Positions 30,517-37,698 of a DNA stretch of 64,000 bases are shown here, in pieces. The notes beneath the pieces were generated by a model, which did not search any database, was not told where the DNA came from, and was given only the letters and a program-made list of their open reading frames with translations. Both the position numbers and the translations under genes were made by a program. Source of the stretch: a virus; IMG/VR virus record IMGVR_UViG_3300037258_000368, positions 1 to 64,000 of that record. One strand, written 5' to 3'. Within the stretch, counting starts at the first letter, position 1; each line of letters begins with the position of its first letter.

Positions 30517-30875
30517 GCCCCAACATAGCCCGCGATGAGGAAATCGTCAGGTTGCGCTCACAGGGAAAGACGCTTGCCAAAATCGGCGACCAGTTCGGAA
30601 TCGGTCCGGAAAGGGTCAGGCAAATTGTCGCCAAAGCTGAGCGGCGCGCCAAACGCATCCTCACATCCACGGGGGAGGCACCCCAAATGACATCGCCGGA
30701 TAAAGAGTTCGAGGACCTGCAAGGCCTAACGCGTCAGATTGACGATAGTGATCTGCGCAGCAGGATTACCCTCGCTGCGATCGCCTATGGTTCGGCATGC
30801 GCTCTGAGAGCAATCGACCGCATGGGAAAAGCCTGGGATGAGTCGATAAAGAAATTGGAGCGTAATAATGGCTGA
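30513..30875 (+). CDS. Sigma-70 region 4-like DNA-binding protein
   Basis: The 120-residue protein uses a GTG start (GTGA overlap). Residues 5-50 contain a region-4-like helix-turn-helix: EEIVRLRSQGKTLAKIGDQF then GIGPERVRQIVAKAERRAKR. The remaining part is helical (ASALRAIDRMGKAWD-like). It could be a small transcription regulator or sigma-interacting protein. Assignment rests on the helix-turn-helix pattern. Confidence 0.7.
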   Translation: MSPNIARDEEIVRLRSQGKTLAKIGDQFGIGPERVRQIVAKAERRAKRILTSTGEAPQMTSPDKEFEDLQGLTRQIDDSDLRSRITLAAIAYGSACALRAIDRMGKAWDESIKKLERNNG

Positions 30876-31644
30876 CACCGAAATCGCCGTCCGCGAGGAC
30901 GCCTTGCCGGCGACGCTCGCCGCCTCGACGATCCTACAGGTAATCGCGAGAGCCGCCGCCGATCCGAATGTCGACATCACGAAAATGCAAGCTCTCATGG
31001 ACATGCAAGAACGGCTGATGGCGAGCCAAGCCGAGCAGCAATTCAATGCCGCGATGGCCCGGTTGCAACCCAAGCTCCCGCGCATCAAAAAGAAGGGCGA
31101 CGTTAAATATCCGGTCAACAAGAACAATCCCGATGGCCCCACGAAACACGCCTTCTCGTTTGCGCGCATCGAGGATATCGACGATGTGATCCGCCCTCTC
31201 CTCAACGAGGAGGGCTTCAGTCTCTCGGGCGACACGATCGTGCAGCCCGATGGCCGGATTATCGTGACGACGACGCTGCAGCACTGCGGCAACCACCGGA
31301 AGACGGTGCAGATTGGTCCTCTCCCGCTCGATACCTCGGGCGGCAAGAACAACGTCCAGGCGCTGGGCAGCACGTTTAGTTACGGCTATCGCTACGGGCA
31401 GCGTGCGCTCCTCAATTTGGTCTACGAGGGCGAGGACGACGACGGGATGCGCGGCGGCCAGGAATTCATCAGCGCAGAATGCGTCAAGACGCTGAGCGAT
31501 CTATTGATCGAGACGAAATCCGATCTCGGCCGCTTCTGCGCCCTGTTCAGCGTCGGCGGACTGCCTGATATCGAGGTCAAGGATTACCCGGCCGCGGTCA
31601 ATGCGCTGCTCGACAAAAGGAAAAGGCTTGGAGGAAATCCATGA
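30868..31644 (+). CDS. ERF-family single-strand annealing protein
   Basis: The 258-residue protein shows the ERF family pattern. The helical part FNAAMARLQPKLPRIKKKGD is followed by FSFARIEDIDDVIRPLLNEE, then LQHCGNHRKTVQIGPLPLDT and GSTFSYGYRYGQRALLNLV. ERF proteins anneal complementary single strands and promote phage recombination, working with a 5'-3' exonuclease. The YqaJ/lambda-type exonuclease lies two genes downstream. Confidence 0.88.
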   Translation: MADTEIAVREDALPATLAASTILQVIARAAADPNVDITKMQALMDMQERLMASQAEQQFNAAMARLQPKLPRIKKKGDVKYPVNKNNPDGPTKHAFSFARIEDIDDVIRPLLNEEGFSLSGDTIVQPDGRIIVTTTLQHCGNHRKTVQIGPLPLDTSGGKNNVQALGSTFSYGYRYGQRALLNLVYEGEDDDGMRGGQEFISAECVKTLSDLLIETKSDLGRFCALFSVGGLPDIEVKDYPAAVNALLDKRKRLGGNP

Positions 31645-32543
31645 CGCATGCAGAAATGGCCGCGCTCCTGGGGATGGACGACAACTATCGGGTGCTGCGC
31701 CGCCTCGCTCCTGCGCCAGCTTATTGCACGCCGACCGATGGGGTGGAAAAGCGCATCGCCGCTCTCGTTGATGTCGAGACGACCGGGCTCGATCCCGCGC
31801 ATGACAAGATCATCGAGTTGGGGATGTTGCTCTTCGAGTATGGCCCCGACGGCCAGATTTACGAGGCGCTGAGCCCTCACTCGCAATGGTTTGAAGATCC
31901 TGGCGTACCAATCTCAGCGGAGATCACGAAAATCAACGGGATCACCGACAGTATGGTCGCCAGCTGCCGGATCGACGACGCGGAAATAGACCGCCTGCTG
32001 CCCTCGGTCAGCGTCGTCATTTCCCACAACGCCGCGTTCGACCGCCCCTTTCTCGAAAAGCGCGTTCCTGGCTTTGAGCGAAAAGCGTGGGGCTGCTCCA
32101 TGAGCGCGATCGATTGGCGGGCAGAGGGCTGCACCTCTCGCTCCCTCGAATTTATCGCCTTCAAATCCGGTGTTTTCTATGACGGACACCGGGCCATTGT
32201 GGATTGCCAAGCACTGCTGCACGTCCTGGCCCAGCCGCTGCCGGTAAGCGGGCGCCGCGCGCTCGCCGCGCTCCTCGATGCGGAGCGCGTGCCGACTTGG
32301 CGAATTTGGGCGCGTGGCGCACCCTTTGAGGCAAAGGACATTCTGAAGGCGCGCGGCTGCACTTGGAGTTCCGGCGAGAACGGGCGCCCGAAAAGCTGGT
32401 TTCGGGACGTGCCGGACCCTGCCTACCTCGACGAAGCTGCGTGGATGCGAGCGAATGCCGGCGTGCGCGAGGTCTGGGGTTTGCCCTTCACCGCGAGCAA
32501 GCGATATTCCGATCGCTGTTGGGACTGGGGGAAGCGGCTATGA
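31641..32543 (+). CDS. DnaQ-like 3'-5' exonuclease with C-terminal domain
   Basis: The 300-residue protein has DEDDh exonuclease motifs: LVDVETTGLD (D44, E46), SHNAAFDRPF (D134) and DGHRAIVDC (H183, D188). The C-terminal 100 residues (TWRIWARGAPFEAKDILKAR then ENGRPKSWFRDVPDPAYL) form a domain seen after many phage DnaQ-like exonucleases. It likely trims ends during recombination or replication. Coupled on both sides by ATGA overlaps. Confidence 0.87.
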   Translation: MTHAEMAALLGMDDNYRVLRRLAPAPAYCTPTDGVEKRIAALVDVETTGLDPAHDKIIELGMLLFEYGPDGQIYEALSPHSQWFEDPGVPISAEITKINGITDSMVASCRIDDAEIDRLLPSVSVVISHNAAFDRPFLEKRVPGFERKAWGCSMSAIDWRAEGCTSRSLEFIAFKSGVFYDGHRAIVDCQALLHVLAQPLPVSGRRALAALLDAERVPTWRIWARGAPFEAKDILKARGCTWSSGENGRPKSWFRDVPDPAYLDEAAWMRANAGVREVWGLPFTASKRYSDRCWDWGKRL

Positions 32544-33289
32544 TTATCCACCGCATGCCACAGGGATCGCTCGCGTGGCTTGAGGTTCGTCTCGGCCTGC
32601 CGACCGCAAGCGAGTTCGACAAGATCGTCGACAACGATGGCAATCTACGCCGGAACCGCAGCGACAAATCGCAATGGTCGCAACAGACCCGGAAGTACGC
32701 CTTCACCCTCGTCGCCGAGGCCGTGCTAAACCGCAGCCTCGAAACGCTGACTGGGATCGAGTGGATCGAACGCGGCAAGGAACTCGAACCGCAGGCTGCT
32801 AAGGCCTATGAATTCAGCCAGGAGGTCGAGACGCAGCCGGTCGGCTTCGTCACCACCGACGACGGCGAGATCGGCGCAAGCCCAGACCGGCTCGTCGGTG
32901 ATAACGGACTCCTCGAAATCAAATGCCCCGCGCCGCAGACTCATATCCGCTACATGGTCGATGGCTTTGACGAGGGGTACAAAGCCCAAGTCCAGGGCCA
33001 GCTTTATGTCAGCGAGCGCGATTGGGCCGATTGGATGTCCTATAGCCCCGAAATGCCGAAGTGCGTCATCCGAGCCGTCCGCGACGAGCGTTATATCCAA
33101 GCGCTCGCTGATTCGCTCGACGCCTTTCTCGACATGAAGGCGGGCCTCTTGGAGCAGGTTCGCGCGGCCGGCTACTTCGCCGAGCACGCCCGCATGTTGA
33201 CGGCGGTCGATGATCAGCGCGCCGCCCTCGAACTGTCGCAAGAAGCACTCGAAGACCCCTTCGGATTGCCGCCGCTGAAAGGATTTTGA
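32540..33289 (+). CDS. YqaJ/lambda-type recombination exonuclease
   Basis: The 249-residue protein has the YqaJ (PD-(D/E)XK) nuclease pattern: LAWLEVRLGLPTASEFD near the start, ERGKELEPQAAKAYE (residues 77-91), SPDRLVG (D116), LLEIKCP (E126, K128) and YKAQVQGQLYV (Q151, Q153). It degrades one strand from double-strand ends and supplies single-stranded DNA to the ERF annealase. It completes a two-component recombination system in the early operon. Confidence 0.9.
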   Translation: MIIHRMPQGSLAWLEVRLGLPTASEFDKIVDNDGNLRRNRSDKSQWSQQTRKYAFTLVAEAVLNRSLETLTGIEWIERGKELEPQAAKAYEFSQEVETQPVGFVTTDDGEIGASPDRLVGDNGLLEIKCPAPQTHIRYMVDGFDEGYKAQVQGQLYVSERDWADWMSYSPEMPKCVIRAVRDERYIQALADSLDAFLDMKAGLLEQVRAAGYFAEHARMLTAVDDQRAALELSQEALEDPFGLPPLKGF

Positions 33290-33292
33290 GCG

Positions 33293-33412
33293 ATGGACGC
33301 CTGGACGCACACAGATCCTTCGCAGCTGCTCGCTTTTCTTTTCCTGATCGGGATGGTCGCGGCTGGCGTGAAGTGGTGCTGTTTCCCACCGCGCCGGGAG
33401 CGCGGACCATGA
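33293..33412 (+). CDS. 39-residue membrane peptide
   Basis: It starts MDAWTHTDPSQLLAFLFLIG and is one membrane helix followed by a basic tail with CCFPPRRERGP. Its stop overlaps the HNH gene start (ATGA). The overlap favours a real gene. Role unknown; it may aid the membrane-anchored nuclease next to it. Confidence 0.5.
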   Translation: MDAWTHTDPSQLLAFLFLIGMVAAGVKWCCFPPRRERGP

Positions 33413-33825
33413 ACGGCCGGATGAGTGCCGTTCTCGGCGGCATCGTCCTGGTCGGCGCCTTTGTCGCTCTCGCGGTGCCCGAACCGCACGCCGGCGACGC
33501 GCGCATCGCCTCAACCAGCGAGATCGAGGTTTGCGCCACCGATGGTCTGCCGGGCAGCAGCTACAGCCGCGCCCACCGTGTCGTGCGCCGCCGCGGGGTG
33601 GCGGGACACGAGATCGATCATATCGTGCCGCTCTGCCTCGGCGGGGCCGATGTCGACGCCAATATCCAAGTCGAGCCGATCGATGAAGCGCTGCGGAAGG
33701 ATGCGCTTGAACGCGAGGCCTGCATCCGGGTCTGCCGCTACCACACCCTTTCCCTGATCGAGGCGCAGTCGTGGTTCATCGGGAATTGGACTGTTGCGTA
33801 TCGGCGCGAAATCGAAGGCCGCTAG
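33409..33825 (+). CDS. HNH endonuclease with N-terminal membrane segment
   Basis: The 138-residue protein starts MNGRMSAVLGGIVLVGAFVA, one hydrophobic segment that may act as signal or anchor. The HNH motif is clear: HEIDHIVPLCLGGADVDANI (about residues 68-87). Four cysteines surround it (EVCATDG, LCLGG, EACIRVC). HNH enzymes cut DNA with a metal ion. An exported or anchored HNH could act at the cell boundary. The last 10 bases overlap the first tRNA. Confidence 0.8.
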   Translation: MNGRMSAVLGGIVLVGAFVALAVPEPHAGDARIASTSEIEVCATDGLPGSSYSRAHRVVRRRGVAGHEIDHIVPLCLGGADVDANIQVEPIDEALRKDALEREACIRVCRYHTLSLIEAQSWFIGNWTVAYRREIEGR

Positions 33826-33892
33826 CTCATCCTGGTAGAGCGCCGGCCTTTGAAGCCGGAGGCACGAGGTTCGAGTCCTCGGCGGCCTGCCA
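33816..33892 (+). tRNA. tRNA-Gln (anticodon TTG)
   Basis: A full cloverleaf is visible: acceptor AGGCCGC/GCGGCCT, D stem GCTC/GAGC, anticodon stem CCGGC/GCCGG with loop CTTTGAA (anticodon TTG), T arm CGAGG/CCTCG with TTCGAGT loop, and encoded CCA. It begins inside the last codons of the HNH gene. Confidence 0.92.
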
Positions 33893-33894
33893 AA

Positions 33895-33968
33895 GCCGGG
33901 TTCGTTCAACGGTAGGATGCCGCGTTCTGAGCGCGGTGATCGAGGTTCGATTCCTCGCCCCGGTGCCA
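33895..33968 (+). tRNA. tRNA-Gln (anticodon CTG)
   Basis: A second cloverleaf follows after two bases. The anticodon stem is CCGCG/CGCGG with loop TTCTGAG (anticodon CTG), and the T arm CGAGG/CCTCG and CCA are encoded. The acceptor stem has a G-T pair and one mismatch at its base, so folding is a little weaker than for its neighbour. Both tRNAs would read glutamine codons. Confidence 0.85.
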
Positions 33969-33973
33969 GACAC

Positions 33974-34007
33974 AAAAAAAGCCGCCGCGGGATCGCTCCC
34001 GGGCGGC
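33974..34007 (-). terminator. Strong terminator facing left, between tRNAs and next operon
   Basis: The hairpin GCCGCC-G-CGGGA/TCCCG-GGCGGC with loop TCGC is followed on the minus strand by seven Ts (33980-33974). It would stop minus-strand transcription coming from the lysis module before it runs antisense through the tRNAs and early genes. A weaker 7-bp hairpin at 34012-34030 follows on the plus strand. Confidence 0.75.
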
Positions 34008-34037
34008 ACCGGCCCGCTCCTTTAGCGGGCTTGAGAG

Positions 34038-34053
34038 GATAGGAGATCCTGAG
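34038..34053 (+). repeat. 16-bp leader repeat, copy 2
   Basis: GATAGGAGATCCTGAG is identical to the sequence at 26473-26488 and lies just before the zinc-ribbon gene at 34058, including its AGGAG site. Both copies sit before the first gene of a plus-strand unit. Confidence 0.65.
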
Positions 34054-34057
34054 GTAA

Positions 34058-34237
34058 ATGGCCGCCAAAATGAGATATTGCGCATATTGCGGAGATGAAC
34101 TCGGAATGATCGAGGATCGCCATTACGAGAGAGGGGACACCTGCGGAAAAAGAGAATGCGATCAAGACGCCCGCGACCGCGGGCAGGAGGAACGGGATGA
34201 TCGCCATCGCCAACTCGACGAAGATATGGGGTATTGA
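34058..34237 (+). CDS. Small zinc-ribbon-like protein
   Basis: The 59-residue protein starts MAAKMRYCAYCGDELGMIED and has a CAYC pair and a second pair near CGKREC, a likely zinc ribbon. The rest is highly charged (QEERDDRHRQLDEDMGY). It starts the last plus-strand unit after the tRNAs and terminator. It may be a transcription or replication accessory. Function unknown. Confidence 0.65.
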   Translation: MAAKMRYCAYCGDELGMIEDRHYERGDTCGKRECDQDARDRGQEERDDRHRQLDEDMGY

Positions 34238-34238
34238 G

Positions 34239-34673
34239 ATGACGACCTACAGCAACCCGCGCATGGAAGCCACTCTCGCCACTTGGACTAGAATCAGCAC
34301 CATTCCCAATTGGACTAGAGTCAGACCAAATCTCGGTGCAGTCCACCTCGCCGTCGAAACGGTCGAAGGCAAAGGCCAGCGCGCCACCCGCTACACGCTA
34401 GGCGATTGGCCCGATGCCAAGCCCAGCGCAACGAAGCGCGACACCTACAACCTGCGCACCCGCATCGTCGATGGCGACGACGGCAAAACCTACATCATCG
34501 GCATGACGATGTACGGCTTCGTCAACGTCACCCGCAGCGACCTCAAGACCCAGCAGGAGACAGTGTGGCCGAAAGATGAGCGCTGGGCCTCGCTGGTCGC
34601 GATGTTCGACTATTCCGCCGACGAGATCGCCCGGCTTAATGCCCGGCTGCTCGCGCAGGAGAGCCGGAGATGA
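34239..34673 (+). CDS. Hypothetical protein
   Basis: The 144-residue protein starts MTTYSNPRMEATLATWTRIS. A 27-base direct duplication near the start repeats the ends WTRIS and WTRVR. The remaining 110 residues look like a folded alpha/beta domain (HLAVETVEGKGQRATRYTLG, YIIGMTMYGFVNVTRSDL). Its stop overlaps the next start (ATGA). Family not recognised. Confidence 0.65.
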   Translation: MTTYSNPRMEATLATWTRISTIPNWTRVRPNLGAVHLAVETVEGKGQRATRYTLGDWPDAKPSATKRDTYNLRTRIVDGDDGKTYIIGMTMYGFVNVTRSDLKTQQETVWPKDERWASLVAMFDYSADEIARLNARLLAQESRR

Positions 34674-35224
34674 CACAGGAGACCCCGCTCCCATCTTCGT
34701 CCACCACGGCGTTCTTCGATCAGAGTCGCCCGTTGCCAGCCGCGGCACAGCAACCAGTGATCGCAATGATGGAAGACCATTTCGTCGTGAACATGGTCGT
34801 CCGCACTCGGGAAAAGGCTCGGGCGCTGAGGCGCATGATCGAACTGAGTGAGCAGCTATTACCCGAAACAGACGCCCCAGAGAAAGCGCCAGTAAGCGTG
34901 AGCGCGATCGAGCGAGCAAGGAGCGCCGTCACCGAGATCCTCACCGTACACCAAAATCTTGGCGATACAGTTCACTCTCATCCCGATGTCGATTGGTCCG
35001 TTATCGCCGGCGAGATCGAGGCCGCCGAGCGCCGGGGCCGCGAGCAAATGCGGGAGGCGCTTAACGAGGGCATCCGCGCTCTACAAGACATTGGCGGGGG
35101 CAATTTAGACTATGGAGACGAGCCACTGGCGGCAACTGCGTTACATGCTCTTGGTGCACTTGACCGGATCAACCGCGCCCTCTCGCTCGACCCTCCGATC
35201 ATGCAGGAGAATTCAGATGGCTGA
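34670..35224 (+). CDS. Hypothetical helical protein
   Basis: The 184-residue protein starts MTQETPLPSSSTTAFFDQSR. From residue 35 it is helical and charged (VVNMVVRTREKARALRRMIE, AAERRGREQMREALNEGIRA). It may be a DNA-binding or regulatory accessory. It overlaps the next gene by eight bases. Function unknown. Confidence 0.65.
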   Translation: MTQETPLPSSSTTAFFDQSRPLPAAAQQPVIAMMEDHFVVNMVVRTREKARALRRMIELSEQLLPETDAPEKAPVSVSAIERARSAVTEILTVHQNLGDTVHSHPDVDWSVIAGEIEAAERRGREQMREALNEGIRALQDIGGGNLDYGDEPLAATALHALGALDRINRALSLDPPIMQENSDG

Positions 35225-35459
35225 ACATCTAATCGACGGAGAATTCCAGAGCGATGAACAACGGCCTGTCAACTTCCGGCACTCGGTCGCGCGCCAGATC
35301 AGCCAGGAGAACATCCGGCCCGGCGTCATGCGTATGGCGCACAGGTTGCGGCGCTCGACAGGTCGGCTCACCTCACCAACGGTGCCGCCCCTGCAATTGT
35401 CGCGAGAGGTCATTTTGACCAATCGATCGCTGCTGCCCAACCCACCACGAGCACAATGA
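35217..35459 (+). CDS. Small basic hypothetical protein
   Basis: The 80-residue protein starts MAEHLIDGEFQSDEQRPVNF. Residues 18-50 resemble a helix-rich basic region (HSVARQISQENIRPGVMRMA, HRLRRSTGRL). The end is proline-rich. It overlaps the convergent minus-strand membrane gene by about 50 bases. Function unknown. Confidence 0.55.
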   Translation: MAEHLIDGEFQSDEQRPVNFRHSVARQISQENIRPGVMRMAHRLRRSTGRLTSPTVPPLQLSREVILTNRSLLPNPPRAQ

Positions 35460-35586
35460 GCGACGTTATCACGCTCAATGTTTCAAGTGCGGCGAACCAG
35501 AACGTATCAACCTCGCCAAAATGATAGAGCGCGATCGGAACGGCCTGCCAGGCAAGCACGGCAAGAGCGGAATAGAGAAACGGCAT
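35410..35586 (-). CDS. Small two-helix membrane protein (lysis module)
   Basis: The 58-residue protein starts MPFLYSALAVLAWQAVPIAL and has two hydrophobic helices (residues 3-21 and 34-54). Size and topology fit small holin-like or antiholin proteins. It overlaps the end of the last early gene on the other strand. Its neighbour at 35592 is also a two-helix protein, so the pair may act together. Confidence 0.6.
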   Translation of the reverse strand: MPFLYSALAVLAWQAVPIALYHFGEVDTFWFAALETLSVITSLIVLVVGWAAAIDWSK

Positions 35587-35591
35587 TAGGG

Positions 35592-35798
35592 TCACCCGAA
35601 CCAATGCACGCAGAGCGCCACCGCGACGCCCCACACCACCATCGGCAGCCAGTGGTGCGCCTTGGCCCAGCGGCGGATCGTGTCGCTGAGGGTCCATTGC
35701 GCGCCGCCGGCGAAGTACCAGGATAGCGCCTCGGCCGGCAGGAAGGTGATGGCGATCGTCAAAAGCCAATAAAACCAGAAGGCGGTCCAGAAGGTCAT
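35592..35798 (-). CDS. Small membrane protein (lysis module)
   Basis: The 68-residue protein starts MTFWTAFWFYWLLTIAITFL. It has a hydrophobic first half and a second membrane segment (LPMVVWGVAVALCVHWF). The pattern of aromatic residues near WY..G..WTLSD resembles small phage membrane proteins adjacent to lysis genes. The ATG overlaps the upstream stop. It is a holin-like candidate; not proven. Confidence 0.6.
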   Translation of the reverse strand: MTFWTAFWFYWLLTIAITFLPAEALSWYFAGGAQWTLSDTIRRWAKAHHWLPMVVWGVAVALCVHWFG

Positions 35799-36217
35799 GC
35801 AGCGACCTCGCCAATCGCGTGCCGCCCCCAGAGGTTCGCCAGCCAAAGCCGGTGATCGAGTGGCACGGCGGCATCGTTCCAGTTCTCGTAAAGATCAGTA
35901 GGCCCGCAATCGAGATGGAATTGCCCGGCGCGCTTGACCGTGGCAAGCAACTCGACAAGGCCGCTCGGTTGCAGCCAATAGGCATTCCAACACCAATTCC
36001 CGTACCCCCCTTTGGCCGCGAGGATGGGCCAATTACGGCGACATAGACGGATCGCGCCCGTCAATTCGGAAAATCGCGGGGCCGGGGCGCGCGCGCTCAT
36101 AAATTCGATGCTCTCGCCGTCCCATGTCTCCACCTGGAGAGCTTCCGCCCGGCCAGCGAAAATGCCGTTGTCGGGATCGTTGCAACACACGTCGAGGCGA
36201 ACTCTCGCAAGGCCCAT
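35795..36217 (-). CDS. Hypothetical protein in lysis module
   Basis: The 140-residue protein starts MGLARVRLDVCCNDPDNGIF and looks like an alpha/beta domain with aromatic patches (YGNWCWNAYWLQPSGLVELL, LDHRLWLANLWGR). It has several cysteines (CC, LC, WC, DC). It is coupled to the membrane protein downstream (ATGA). No lysis enzyme motif is visible. Function unknown. Confidence 0.65.
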   Translation of the reverse strand: MGLARVRLDVCCNDPDNGIFAGRAEALQVETWDGESIEFMSARAPAPRFSELTGAIRLCRRNWPILAAKGGYGNWCWNAYWLQPSGLVELLATVKRAGQFHLDCGPTDLYENWNDAAVPLDHRLWLANLWGRHAIGEVAA

Positions 36218-36218
36218 C

Positions 36219-36587
36219 TCACCCCCCGCGCACCTGCGCCACGGCAGCCCGCAGCGTCACCGGCAGGCCGGTCAGCCACGCGATCGTGCTCGGATCGTTG
36301 ACCGCCTTCGTCGTCAGCGCCGCGATCGCCTGCGCCCCGACGCAGCTGCCGGTGATGAACGTCAGCACGCCGGCGACCTGCGGGATCGCAGCAAGGGGGG
36401 TCATGCTCACGCCGGCAGCCGCCGTGTTTGCGATGCCGCAGCCCTCGACGATCTTCGCCTGGATCGCGGCCTGATCCGCCTGGACCGTCGTCACGACGCC
36501 GGCCGGGATAATCCCAGCGCAGGCTCCCAACAGCAGCGCCGCACCAAAGCCGGCGCCGACAAACCACCGCATTCTGTTTCTGATCAT
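36219..36587 (-). CDS. Putative lipoprotein
   Basis: The 122-residue protein starts MIRNRMRWFVGAGFGAALLL, with the lipobox LLGAC at residues 19-23. AAGGAG lies eight bases before the ATG. The mature part is Ala/Gly/Val-rich and helical (TTVQADQAAIQAKIVEG, QAIAALTTKAVNDPSTIAWL). Phage lipoproteins in lysis regions are sometimes outer spanins, but this one is long and not proline-rich. A lysis or superinfection role is possible. Confidence 0.65.
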   Translation of the reverse strand: MIRNRMRWFVGAGFGAALLLGACAGIIPAGVVTTVQADQAAIQAKIVEGCGIANTAAAGVSMTPLAAIPQVAGVLTFITGSCVGAQAIAALTTKAVNDPSTIAWLTGLPVTLRAAVAQVRGG

Positions 36588-36634
36588 GGTCGACTCCTTG
36601 AGTACCCTAATGCGCAGCGAGATATCGCTGCCTT

Positions 36635-37684
36635 TCAGTTGAGCGAGAGCGCCGATTGCGGCACCCAGCCATCGCACCCCGAGGCGAACACGACGAACCA
36701 GTATGTGACGCCGTTGACTGTGCGCGGCCCGGCGACGATCGTGCCGTTAACGCCGATCGCTTGGGTGCAGAGCGTGCCGCCCCGCCCCGCGCGGCTCATG
36801 ACGGCAATGGAGCCGGCCGTGATCACGGCGGCGCCGAGTAGCCACAGCGTGTCAGCCGGGACAGGCTGCGGCGGCGGCGCAACGACAACCGGCGCCAATT
36901 GGTAGACCTGCACGTCGGCAACCGCCATCTCGAAAGGCCCTGGATGGTTCACCGGATCGGCAACCGTGTGCCACCCGGCCGTCTTCGCCCCGGCCATCTC
37001 AAGCTCGATGATCAGCTCGTAGGACGCGTTGGTCGAGACGCCATCGGTCCAGGTGAACATCAGCTTGCCGTCGAGGAACACCTTCCACGACTTACCGGGA
37101 ACGTACTCGACGCCATAGGTGTGATATCCGGCCGAGAGATCGACGCCAGCATCGGCTAAGTGCTGCGTTTTATTGCCTCCCCACCAATGCGAGGCCAGGA
37201 TGTGGTTCGCCGTCAGGCTGCCCGTGGTGCCGTAGTTGCCGCCCTCTTGCAGGTCGAATTCCTTGCCGTCCGATCCCGCACTTGGCAGCAGCCACAACGA
37301 AGGCCACGCGCCGTAGCGGCTGTCCGGCATCTTGGCGCTGATCTGGAGATAGCCGCCGGCCGCCGGAATATGGAACTTGCCGCCGTAGGTCGAGACTCCC
37401 CCTGAAACCCACGTATAGCCAGCTTTCGTACCATCCGGCTTGGCCGTCAGCAGCAACCCCGCCGATCCCGTGGTGATCTGCCCCGGCGCTTCCCATTGGA
37501 TCTGATAGCTGCCCGAGTTCTCGCCGGAATCGGGCGCCGGCAGCGCGCCGCGGTTGGTCCACCGCCCAAAGGCGTCATCCCCCATGCCGGGGTTCCACTT
37601 CGTCGTGTCGAGCGTCGGGCCGAGAAAAGTGTCCTCGAAGATCAGCTGCGAGGCGACGTATCCGGAAGGCGCCGACAATGTCAT
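36635..37684 (-). CDS. GH16-like glycosidase with C-terminal SH3-like domain
   Basis: The 349-residue protein matches GH16 (laminarinase/lichenase-like) enzymes. The active-site pattern is EFDLQEGG (about residues 142-149), with W..WGG..., YHTYGVEYVPGKSWKVFLDG and FTWTDG following. A possible membrane helix (WLLGAAVITAGSIAVMSRAG) lies near residue 280, and the last 50 residues look SH3-like (TIVAGPRTVNGVTYWFVVFA). It would cut beta-glucan or related exopolysaccharide. Its place beside the DUF1906 gene suggests envelope degradation or capsule removal. Confidence 0.8.
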   Translation of the reverse strand: MTLSAPSGYVASQLIFEDTFLGPTLDTTKWNPGMGDDAFGRWTNRGALPAPDSGENSGSYQIQWEAPGQITTGSAGLLLTAKPDGTKAGYTWVSGGVSTYGGKFHIPAAGGYLQISAKMPDSRYGAWPSLWLLPSAGSDGKEFDLQEGGNYGTTGSLTANHILASHWWGGNKTQHLADAGVDLSAGYHTYGVEYVPGKSWKVFLDGKLMFTWTDGVSTNASYELIIELEMAGAKTAGWHTVADPVNHPGPFEMAVADVQVYQLAPVVVAPPPQPVPADTLWLLGAAVITAGSIAVMSRAGRGGTLCTQAIGVNGTIVAGPRTVNGVTYWFVVFASGCDGWVPQSALSLN

Positions 37685-37698
37685 CGAATCATCTCCTT

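Noticed and set aside
34012-34030. Plus-strand hairpin GCCCGCT/AGCGGGC as an intrinsic terminator
   Set aside because: No T run follows on the plus strand, so it is at most a weak or RNA-structure element.
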